Shown here: piece after piece, positions 1 through 5,583 of the stretch
How positions within the stretch are numbered: the first letter of the stretch is position 1
Layout: each line of letters starts with the position of its first letter
DNA from: CAVDAL01 sp963606965
GTDB taxonomy: Bacteria; Actinomycetota; Coriobacteriia; Coriobacteriales; QAMH01
Length of the DNA: 17,400 nucleotides
Assembly: GCA_963606965.1 (NCBI GenBank)
Contig: CAVDAL010000028.1
Coordinates: forward strand, 1 to 17,400
Direction: 5' to 3'
The notes under the pieces: model-generated
Database searches by the model: none
Told to the model about the DNA's origin: nothing
What the model saw: the letters and a program-made list of their open reading frames with translations, nothing else
Translations under genes and position numbers: made by a program

Positions 1-155
1 CTCCTGGTGCTCCTGGCGCTCCTGCAGCCCCTGGTGCTCCTGGTGCTCCTGCAGCCCCTGGTGCTCCTGGCGCTCCTGCAGCACCTGGTGCTCCTGGCGC
101 TCCTGCAGCCCCTGGCGCTCCTGCAGCTCCTGGCGCTCCTGGCGCTCCAGCGTAA
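1..155 (+). CDS. C-terminal end of a Pro/Gly/Ala-repeat (collagen-like) protein, 5' truncated
   Basis: Only the last 50 residues are inside the window. In the + frame that starts at base 3 the sequence reads as repeats of the nonapeptide PGAPGAPAA, and it ends with TAA at 153-155. A rho-independent terminator follows 15 bases later, which supports this frame and strand as the real one. The overlapping + frame that would encode a Leu-rich peptide runs through that terminator and is a shadow. Gly-Ala-Pro triplets resemble collagen-like tails, but every third triplet is Ala-Ala-Pro, so an uninterrupted collagen helix is unlikely. A flexible Pro/Ala linker or surface tail is equally possible. The product cannot be named because its N-terminal domain lies outside the window. 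It is the only + strand gene here and converges on the trigger-factor-like gene. Confidence 0.6.
   Translation, partial: PGAPGAPAAPGAPGAPAAPGAPGAPAAPGAPGAPAAPGAPAAPGAPGAPA
3..155 (+). repeat. 27-bp coding tandem repeat (PGAPGAPAA)
   Basis: Four near-identical 27-bp units lie at 3-29, 30-56, 57-83 and 84-110. They are followed by an 18-bp shortened unit (111-128) and a final unit that ends in the stop codon (129-155). Units differ only at third codon positions: GGT/GGC for Gly and GCC/GCA/GCT for Ala. The block is far richer in G+C than its surroundings. The array starts at the window edge, so its full copy number is unknown. Confidence 0.85.
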
Positions 156-170
156 GCTATCCATTAAAAA

Positions 171-198
171 AGCCCCCAAGTTTGGGGGCTTTTTCTTT
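171..198 (+). terminator. Rho-independent terminator of the PGA-repeat gene
   Basis: A stem of AGCCCCCA (171-178) pairs with TGGGGGCT (183-190) around the loop AGTT. A T-rich tail (TTTTCTTTT) follows on the + strand. It lies 15 bases after the stop codon. Confidence 0.9.
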
Positions 199-273
199 TG
201 CCAATTTGCAAGTCCTGTACAAACTTATATGCAAGCCAAGCTCCTTTATACGTATAATGTTACGGCAAATTCC

Positions 274-320
274 CAAAACAAAAGCTCTGCGGTTTGAAAT
301 ACAAACCGCAGAGCTTTCTT
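274..320. terminator. Bidirectional terminator between convergent genes
   Basis: A perfect 16-bp inverted repeat (281-296 with 302-317) surrounds the 5-base loop AAATA. On the - strand it is followed by TGTTTT, which suits it to the trigger-factor-like gene ending at 351. The stem itself ends in AAA/TTT on both sides, so it can also stop + strand readthrough. Confidence 0.85.
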
Positions 321-350
321 AATCTAAATTGCTATATAAAAATTTAAAGC

Positions 351-1436
351 TTAATCTTCAGCTGGAGCTTGAACATGAACTGTTGCTTTTTCAAGCAAGT
401 CTTTATTAGCAAGATAACGCCTTGCAGCAATGAACAAACCATTTTGCCCTTGCTCTTCTTCCTTCTTCTTAATCTCTTCAAACATTTCATCAAGCTTTTC
501 TTGACTATTTGCTTGAGGTGACATCATTTTAATGAAGTCTTTCATGTCATCTTCTGTTGGCTCAATATTATAATGGCGAGCCCATGCATCCAAAGAAAAG
601 CCTTGAGTCAACATATCGCGAACTTGAAACATCATCTGCATAGAAAATTGCTGCTGGTCAATGCCTTGCTGGCCAAGCATATCTTCCAAGTCCATGCCCT
701 GTTGCTTTGCTTGCTGTTCATAACTTGCCATCAAATCTGCGCGAGTTGATTCGTACCAATAATCATCAATTTTTCCATCAAAGCGCAAAGCTAAAGTTGC
801 AGCTGCTTGTTGCATCTTTTCTTGTTCGAGCATATTGTCTGCTTCCTTCATCAAACCAACTCGAACAGATTTTTTATAATCTTCAGCACTCTTATACATT
901 GGCATATATTGCTTAACCCATTCATCATTGACTTCAGGGTCAGCCTTGCGCATCACTCGCAGAACTTTAACTTTTGCATCAAATGGGCGCATTGCCATAT
1001 TTTCAATATCATCCAAATCTGGCGCTTCAAATGTAAATTCTTTTTCTTCGCCAACTTTCATGCCAACAATGCCACGGTCAAAATCAATTGGCATCAAGCC
1101 TTCGCCCAAAGAATATAAGCGCTGCTCTGAAGTCAAGCCTTGAATTTCTTCGCCATCTTTATAAACAGCAATATCAATTTCAAGATGATCTTTTGGGCCT
1201 ACAACTTTGCGGCTTGTTGTTTCATAATTAGCACCAACTTGATCTGCCATTTTATTGATGCTTGCTTGAATCATTTCATCTGTAACTTTCAACTTTTGTA
1301 CAGTAAATTCAATATTGTCATATGAAGATAATTCATATTCTGGCAGCGGAGGCATTGGTGGCAAGTCTTGTTTTTCAGTCTTGCTTGTCACTTTGTCATA
1401 TGCTGCAGCAGTCTTTTTATCTTGTTTTTTCGACAT
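351..1436 (-). CDS. Trigger-factor-like chaperone/peptidyl-prolyl isomerase without the ribosome-binding domain
   Basis: This is a 361-residue protein. Residues about 81-160 look like the FKBP-type isomerase domain of trigger factor (D83-x-L-E-I-D near the start, then LGEG 110-113 and VGMKVGEEKEF 124-134). Residues about 165-350 look like the helical SurA-like chaperone arm (PEVNDEWVK at 167-175, then long Gln/Met/Glu-rich helices). Typical trigger factor is about 430 residues with an N-terminal ribosome-binding domain of about 110 residues and a GFRxGKxP loop. Here that part is replaced by about 40 polar residues and a Pro-rich patch (PPMPPLP, 26-32). The ATG start is preceded by a GGGGGA ribosome site. 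The gene follows mrp by 18 bases and is probably cotranscribed with it. It is likely a cytosolic folding helper. Whether it is the only trigger factor in the genome or a paralogue cannot be told from here. Confidence 0.8.
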   Translation of the reverse strand: MSKKQDKKTAAAYDKVTSKTEKQDLPPMPPLPEYELSSYDNIEFTVQKLKVTDEMIQASINKMADQVGANYETTSRKVVGPKDHLEIDIAVYKDGEEIQGLTSEQRLYSLGEGLMPIDFDRGIVGMKVGEEKEFTFEAPDLDDIENMAMRPFDAKVKVLRVMRKADPEVNDEWVKQYMPMYKSAEDYKKSVRVGLMKEADNMLEQEKMQQAAATLALRFDGKIDDYWYESTRADLMASYEQQAKQQGMDLEDMLGQQGIDQQQFSMQMMFQVRDMLTQGFSLDAWARHYNIEPTEDDMKDFIKMMSPQANSQEKLDEMFEEIKKKEEEQGQNGLFIAARRYLANKDLLEKATVHVQAPAED

Positions 1437-1454
1437 TAAAATCCCCCACTTTTA

Positions 1455-2279
1455 TTAGATAAACATCAGCTTGTCGCAAATGCCACTAAACCAGTCGCCT
1501 TCGATATCTTCTGATTTGCCTTCATCGACCAAAGCAGCAATTGCTGGATCCATTGGAACACGAGCCCATGTTTTTATTCCTTTTTCTTTAGCAATTGCTT
1601 CAACTTCAGACTTGCCAAAAATCTCATGCTTTTTGCCGCAATCTGGGCATTCAAAATATGACATATTTTCAACAAGGCCCAAAACTGGAATGTCCATATG
1701 TTCACACATACGAATTGCCTTTTCAACAATCATATTTACAAGCACTTGAGGAGCTGTAGCAATAATTGCACCTTTCACAGGGAACTGCTGGAAAACAGTC
1801 ATTGGAATGTCGCCAGTGCCTGGAGGCATGTCGATAAGTAAGAAGTCGAGCTCGCCCCAGTTGATGTCGCTATAAAACTGAGTTAAAACGCCATTCAAAA
1901 CTGGACCGCGCCACAAGAATGGTGTTGCTTCATCTGGTGTAAGCATATTGGTTGAAACAACCTTAATTCCTGTCTTTGTAACAGATGGCAAAAGCATTCC
2001 GTCGTCGTCCAAATTTGGAGCATCATGCAAACCAAAAGAACGCGGAATAGATGGACCTGTAATGTCGCCATCCAAAATGCCAACCTTTTTACCACGTCTT
2101 GCAAGCTCGCATGCAATTAAAGATGTTGTTAATGACTTACCAACACCTCCTTTACCACTAGCAATTGCAATAATTTTGTCAATTTTTGTCCCCTCATGCT
2201 GCTTTAAAGCTTGTGGCTCTGTGCGGTCTCCGCACCCTGAATCGCCACATGTTCCACAGCTACCACTGCAACCTGACAC
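1455..2279 (-). CDS. mrp: Mrp/NBP35-family Fe-S cluster carrier ATPase
   Basis: The 274-residue protein has a Cys-rich N-terminus (Cys 4, 8, 11 and 16 from the GTG start), as in NBP35/Ind1-type proteins. A deviant Walker A motif GKGGVGKS lies at about 42-49, followed by LDGDITGPSIP, the switch IDMPPGTGDIP, and a CPDC pair at about 211-214 that in this family ligates a bridging cluster between monomers. The family loads 4Fe-4S clusters onto apoproteins in the cytoplasm. An upstream TTG at 2297 would add six residues but has no ribosome site. GTG at 2279 has AGGAGG four bases ahead, so I chose it. The gene leads a two-gene unit with the trigger-factor-like gene 18 bases downstream. The NifX-like gene near 5.1 kb is a plausible functional relative. 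Confidence 0.92.
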   Translation of the reverse strand: MSGCSGSCGTCGDSGCGDRTEPQALKQHEGTKIDKIIAIASGKGGVGKSLTTSLIACELARRGKKVGILDGDITGPSIPRSFGLHDAPNLDDDGMLLPSVTKTGIKVVSTNMLTPDEATPFLWRGPVLNGVLTQFYSDINWGELDFLLIDMPPGTGDIPMTVFQQFPVKGAIIATAPQVLVNMIVEKAIRMCEHMDIPVLGLVENMSYFECPDCGKKHEIFGKSEVEAIAKEKGIKTWARVPMDPAIAALVDEGKSEDIEGDWFSGICDKLMFI

Positions 2280-2283
2280 GTTT

Positions 2284-2289
2284 CCTCCT
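2284..2289 (-). promoter_or_regulatory. Shine-Dalgarno that sets the GTG start of mrp
   Basis: A perfect AGGAGG on the - strand lies four bases (AAAC) upstream of GTG 2279-2277. It falls inside the longer reading frame that begins at TTG 2297, which argues against that longer start. Confidence 0.8.
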
Positions 2290-2393
2290 GTGTTCAAAAA
2301 CTTTTAAAAATTGCATAAATATTTTTACCACATTTATGGCTATTTAGTCTATGAAAGATAGTAGAACATTATTGAAATAATAGGAGAAACGCT

Positions 2394-2429
2394 ATGGTAA
2401 CAATTTGTAAATCAAATGCAAACTTATAA
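2394..2429 (+). other. Possible 11-codon leader or small ORF
   Basis: On the + strand, ATG 2394 opens an 11-codon frame (MVTICKSNANL) that ends at TAA 2429. An AGGAG lies seven bases ahead (2382-2386). The bidirectional-capable hairpin at 2446-2476 follows 16 bases later, with a T tract on this strand. No convincing + strand promoter is visible, although TTGCAT at 2311-2316 is a weak -35 candidate. It may be chance. Confidence 0.2.
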
Positions 2430-2441
2430 TGTTTGGGAAAA

Positions 2442-2478
2442 TAATAAAAGCCCCGTGCATATTGCGCGAGGCTTTTTA
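2442..2478 (-). terminator. Terminator after the small membrane protein gene
   Basis: The stem AAAAGCC-C-CGTGC pairs with GCGCG-A-GGCTTTT (2446-2476) around ATATT, with one G·U pair and one internal mismatch. On the - strand TTTTATTAT follows, directly after the stop codon at 2480. The + strand side also has five T residues, so it could work both ways. Confidence 0.75.
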
Positions 2479-2479
2479 A

Positions 2480-2815
2480 TTAAAGTCGACCCTCTTTTAA
2501 GTCTTTCATGTCTTTTTTTGATATATCAAAACGCTTGCAATGTTTTTTATATTCGTCACGCAAGCCATACCACTTGTAAGACTGCGAGCCAATAATCATT
2601 GCAAAAATCAGAACAACAAACATTGGAATCATCGATGTCCATGCGCTAGTTGCTGCAATAATACCTTTTGTCATCATGACCATTAAAGCAATATAAATTA
2701 CAATTGCGATGACAATAAATATTAATGCGCGGCGCAAAAGCCTATTCATTTCTGTCTTGATATCGAGCGCTTTACGCACTTCTTTGCGACGCTTTTTTCC
2801 TACATGTTCTTCCAT
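2480..2815 (-). CDS. Small membrane protein with two transmembrane helices, unknown function
   Basis: The 111-residue protein opens with a strongly basic cytoplasmic segment (KKRRKEVRK at 7-15). Two hydrophobic helices follow, at about 30-48 and 58-76, joined by a short loop. The C-terminus is charged and Lys-rich (about 80-111). This layout suggests both ends are in the cytoplasm. ATG 2815 is preceded by GGGGGA at suitable spacing. I recognise no family. It sits alone between its own terminator and the MATE gene, so the context gives no function. Confidence 0.75.
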   Translation of the reverse strand: MEEHVGKKRRKEVRKALDIKTEMNRLLRRALIFIVIAIVIYIALMVMMTKGIIAATSAWTSMIPMFVVLIFAMIIGSQSYKWYGLRDEYKKHCKRFDISKKDMKDLKEGRL

Positions 2816-2883
2816 AAAGTTCCCCCATTTGTAGCCATAGCAAAGGAATATAACAGTATTTGCGAAAAAATGTTATTACTTCA

Positions 2884-2907
2884 CAAAAAAGACGTTTTAA
2901 AAAACGT
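2884..2907 (-). terminator. Weak terminator after the MATE gene
   Basis: Reading the - strand, ACGTTTT (2907-2901) pairs with AAAACGT (2898-2892), followed by CTTTTTT. The stem is short and AT-rich and its nominal loop is only two bases, so termination may be weak or read through. Confidence 0.45.
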
Positions 2908-2922
2908 ATACGGCGCGCGAAA

Positions 2923-4365
2923 TTAAGCTTGTGCTTTTTGCTCTTTAATTCTTTTTAGCAATCGTCGAACTTCAATCACGACAAAGACAGCCGTAACAAT
3001 AATTGCTAAAGCGTCCGAACACGGTCCTGCAATTACTAATGAATCAAGACCTGTGACATTAAAAAGCTGCGGCAAAATATGAGGTAAAACCACATAAAGC
3101 GGCATCAAAAAGATAACTTGACGGGTAAGTTCAAGAATTGCACTTTTAATTGGCTGCCCACTGCTTTGGAAGTAACTTGAACCCATAATTTGAAAGCCAA
3201 CAATAGGTAAGAATAAACAATATATGCGCTGAGCTTTTGCGGTGAAAGGAATAAGATCTTGTTCCACATTAAAAAGTGAAACAAGCATTTCTGCACCAAA
3301 CATTACTAAAATCCAACAAACAAGACCAAGCAAGCACGCCCAAATTATGCCAAGTTTCAAAACTTTTAAGACGCGATCAAAATTCTTTGCACCATAATTG
3401 TAGCCAATCAAAGGCTGAACACCCATAATCAAGCCGAACAGCGGAGTAATAACAAACCATCCAATTTTTTGCACTGTGCCAATAGTTGAAAGAGCAGCAT
3501 CTGCACCCATTGGAATCATTGCGCCATAATATCCAAGAAGCCTGTTTAAGACAACGCCTACAAGAGTTGATGCTGCTTGCATCAAAAATGAAGCAAGACC
3601 CATAACAAGAATGCGACCCATCAACCTTGGGCGTGGAGACATCTTTTTCAAGCGCAGATTAAATGGGCTTTTCTTATTAAAAATCAAGAACCATAAAACT
3701 GGAACCATTCCAACAGTTTGGCCAGCAATTGTTGCCCAAGCGCTGCCGCTTATTCCCCATCCAAGAACAAGAACAAAAAGCGCATTAAATGCAATGCATG
3801 CAAGAGTACCAAGCATACCTGTAAATAATGCTAAGTTTGGTCTGCCTGCTGTACGCAGGAAGTGGTTTAAGCCCATGCCAAGGGAAGAAAATATATTTAA
3901 AGCACAAACAATATCTAAAAATTGGCGAGTTGGCTCCATCAAAGAATCTGTTGTGCCAATCAATCGAAGCATTGGCTCCATAAAAACAAGTGACAAAACT
4001 GCTGCCAAAATTGCAATTATTATCAAAAGCAAAGTTGTATTGCCTAATATATTTTCAGCTTCTTTGCGTTTGCCTTCACCAAGAAAAATTGCTGCTAAAG
4101 CATTGCCGCCTTGGCCAGCCAAACCAGACAAGCCCATTAAAATCATTTGAATTGGCAAAGCTAATGTCATAACAGCCAAGCCAGTCATTGGTACTGCAAT
4201 GCCTAAAAATATAGAATCAACAACATTATATAAAGCGCTAAAAACCATAGAAATAATTGCAGGAATAGAAAATTCTGCAATCAAACGGCCAATAGGCTCT
4301 TTGCCCATGCGGTCTGGATCTTGCTTTGACATAGGTGCAGCTGCTGTTGTATCTGAATCTTTCAA
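2923..4365 (-). CDS. MATE-family multidrug/toxin efflux transporter
   Basis: The 480-residue inner-membrane protein has about 12 hydrophobic segments in two similar halves. Family features include the start DRMGKEPIGRLIAEFSIPAI, the segment VDSIFLG soon after, and GVQPLIGYNYGAKN in the second half. MATE proteins export cationic drugs or metabolites by Na+ or H+ antiport, and this one resembles the NorM/DinF-like group found in anaerobes. The longest open frame starts at 4443 but its first 26 residues are implausible (basic and Cys-rich). GGGGAG lies six bases before TTG 4363-4365, so I chose that start. ATG at 4332 is a third option but lacks a ribosome site. The substrate cannot be inferred. 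Confidence 0.9.
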   Translation of the reverse strand: MKDSDTTAAAPMSKQDPDRMGKEPIGRLIAEFSIPAIISMVFSALYNVVDSIFLGIAVPMTGLAVMTLALPIQMILMGLSGLAGQGGNALAAIFLGEGKRKEAENILGNTTLLLIIIAILAAVLSLVFMEPMLRLIGTTDSLMEPTRQFLDIVCALNIFSSLGMGLNHFLRTAGRPNLALFTGMLGTLACIAFNALFVLVLGWGISGSAWATIAGQTVGMVPVLWFLIFNKKSPFNLRLKKMSPRPRLMGRILVMGLASFLMQAASTLVGVVLNRLLGYYGAMIPMGADAALSTIGTVQKIGWFVITPLFGLIMGVQPLIGYNYGAKNFDRVLKVLKLGIIWACLLGLVCWILVMFGAEMLVSLFNVEQDLIPFTAKAQRIYCLFLPIVGFQIMGSSYFQSSGQPIKSAILELTRQVIFLMPLYVVLPHILPQLFNVTGLDSLVIAGPCSDALAIIVTAVFVVIEVRRLLKRIKEQKAQA

Positions 4366-4371
4366 TACTTT

Positions 4372-4377
4372 CTCCCC
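4372..4377 (-). promoter_or_regulatory. Shine-Dalgarno that sets the TTG start of the MATE gene
   Basis: GGGGAG on the - strand is separated by AAAGTA from TTG 4365-4363. None of the nearby ATG codons (4443, 4395 or 4332) has a comparable site. Confidence 0.6.
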
Positions 4378-4444
4378 AAAACATTTATAGCACATACCTT
4401 GCGCATTTTTGCATCTTTTATGGCGCATGTTTTGCGCCGGCAAA

Positions 4445-4459
4445 AAAGCGCAGCGCTTT
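4445..4459. repeat. 15-bp inverted repeat upstream of the MATE gene
   Basis: AAAGCGC-A-GCGCTTT forms a perfect 7-bp palindrome about 80 bases before the chosen MATE start. It could be an operator for a repressor. Alternatively, on the - strand, where TTT continues after it, it could be a short attenuator-like hairpin. Confidence 0.4.
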
Positions 4460-4574
4460 ATTATTGCGCGCCTTGCTCTGTAAAAAAGTACTAAATGGGG
4501 TAAACGGCGTAAGACTTAAATCAAGTTTTGTATTTAATTTTCTAATACTATTAAGGTAATTTGAAAGTTATAGG

Positions 4575-4612
4575 TCAAAAAAAGAAGGAAGGGCTTTTTT
4601 GTCCTTCCTTGA
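4575..4612 (-). terminator. Terminator of the NifX-like/unknown gene pair
   Basis: AAGGAAGG (4585-4592) pairs with CCTTCCTT (4603-4610). On the - strand the stem is followed by CTTTTTTT. The + side also carries TTTTTT, so it may act in both directions. It lies about 20 bases beyond the stop codon at 4630. Confidence 0.85.
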
Positions 4613-4629
4613 TTTTTTGCGACTTATTT

Positions 4630-5067
4630 TTATTCGTCAATGCGCAACAACAAATTTATTATTGAATCATAATTATCTGGGAAAAAGCTTTCCCCTTCTG
4701 AAATAAAAGGACTTTGTCCAGTCGCAGCATCAAATTCAATTTTCAAACGCCATTGAGTATTAACATTTGTGAAATTACCCTGTGCTGGTCGATAGCTATA
4801 ATCCCAATCAAAAATGCCAGCTTCTACAATCGCATTGATATAAGCATTTGCTTCATCTAAATTAAGATCGGAATCTGTCAATTCATCTTGTGTGCTCAAA
4901 CGAATGCGAGTTTGCGCGCCACCATCAACAGGGCGATATGCCGCAGATCGAACATCGTCTGTCTTTTGATCTTGCTCAATAAATTCAATGCTGACTATAG
5001 ACTGATAGTTTTTCAAGCTATCAGGCACTGGGTGATGTTGTTTTGCGCCTAAAGGTGTTCCTGTCAT
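4630..5067 (-). CDS. Unknown soluble protein coupled to the NifX-like gene
   Basis: The 145-residue acidic protein has no signal peptide, membrane helix or Cys residue. I do not recognise a family. Visible features are an N-terminal stretch with KQHHP, a central segment on the pattern LTDSDLNLDEANAYINAIVEAGIFDWD, a strand QWRLKIEF, and a C-terminal FPDNYDSIINLL. The last element recalls small proteins whose last helix follows a G-x-x-x-P-D-N-[FY]-D motif, but I would not assign function from that. The longer frame begins with a TTG inside the upstream gene. ATG 5067 lies two bases after the NifX-like stop and has no ribosome site, so translation is probably coupled. Confidence 0.65.
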   Translation of the reverse strand: MTGTPLGAKQHHPVPDSLKNYQSIVSIEFIEQDQKTDDVRSAAYRPVDGGAQTRIRLSTQDELTDSDLNLDEANAYINAIVEAGIFDWDYSYRPAQGNFTNVNTQWRLKIEFDAATGQSPFISEGESFFPDNYDSIINLLLRIDE

Positions 5068-5069
5068 AA

Positions 5070-5435
5070 TTAATGATGGTTGCAAGCCGCATCGAGAGAC
5101 ATTTTAGCAACCTTGCCTTCGATGAAGAGTTGAACAACTTCGTCAACTCTTGGAGTTTCCTGTTCAATATAAACGTCAACGCCAGATTCTGTAAAGCGCA
5201 TAAATGGCGGACGTCCCATTCCTGCTGCAAGAATAGCATCTATACCCAAACTGAGTGCATGATCAATAACGCCGCCGCAGCCTACTGCATCGTGGTCGGC
5301 ATTTTTGACAGACTCAACATTTAAAATTTTTCCATCTTCAATTTCAACAATTGTAAAGTAAGCGCTATGACCAAAATGCCCACTTCTTATGCTTTGTAAG
5401 CCTTTGTCTGACTCACTTGGAATTGCAAGCTTCAT
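5070..5435 (-). CDS. NifX/NifB-type dinitrogenase iron-molybdenum cofactor-binding domain protein
   Basis: The 121-residue single-domain protein of the Nitro_FeMo-Co superfamily starts MKLAIPSESD. It has the family signature GHFGHSAYF at 19-27, a Cys-Gly-Gly turn at 53-55 (VGCGGVIDHALS), and a GMGRPPF loop at about 72-78. The C-terminus is CNHH (118-121), a possible metal-binding tail of a kind seen in several members. Family members bind or carry Fe-S or Fe-Mo clusters. Outside nitrogen fixers their role is mostly unknown, and they often occur near Mrp/NBP35 ATPases. The ATG is preceded by AGAGGAGG. It forms a pair with the unknown gene two bases downstream. No nif gene is seen here, so a nitrogenase role is not implied. 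Confidence 0.88.
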   Translation of the reverse strand: MKLAIPSESDKGLQSIRSGHFGHSAYFTIVEIEDGKILNVESVKNADHDAVGCGGVIDHALSLGIDAILAAGMGRPPFMRFTESGVDVYIEQETPRVDEVVQLFIEGKVAKMSLDAACNHH

Positions 5436-5515
5436 GCTGCCTCCTCTGATCTATTTTCCCTTGAACACATTCTGAACTAATTCCCTTAAAGTTAGGGGAT
5501 ATGTTGCTATCTTGT

Positions 5516-5548
5516 AATGAAATGGCCGCCCGCGCTCGCAGACGGCCA
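5516..5548 (-). terminator. Terminator after the uracil permease gene
   Basis: On the - strand the 26 bases at 5548-5523 fold into an 11-bp stem (outer TGGCCG/CGGCCA, inner part with two G·U pairs) closed by the tetraloop GAGC. TTTCATT follows. The pairing is better in - strand RNA than in + strand RNA, which fits its place 36 bases after the permease stop. The T tract is modest. Confidence 0.65.
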
Positions 5549-5583
5549 CAATTTAAAAGCAATTATACAAAATTATGGAAGTG

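Noticed and set aside
7..297. Open + strand frame encoding a Leu-rich 96-residue peptide
   Set aside because: It is a shadow frame of the PGAPGAPAA repeat and runs straight through the terminator at 171-198. The frame ending at 155 fits the terminator far better.
4366..4443. Cys-rich N-terminal extension of the MATE protein
   Set aside because: There is no ribosome site before ATG 4443 and the residues are unlike a MATE N-terminus. GGGGAG precedes TTG 4365.
5070..5435. Evidence of nitrogen fixation from the NifX-like protein
   Set aside because: The superfamily is widespread in non-fixing anaerobes and no nif genes are in the window.
5483..5497. CCCT/AGGG inverted repeat in the leader of the NifX-like gene
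   Set aside because: It has only four pairs with a seven-base centre and no second copy, which is too weak to call an operator.
5562..5567. Perfect TATAAT on the - strand upstream of the NifX-like gene
   Set aside because: No -35 lies at normal spacing, and the box is upstream of the permease terminator hairpin, which would end such transcripts early. It is probably chance AT richness.
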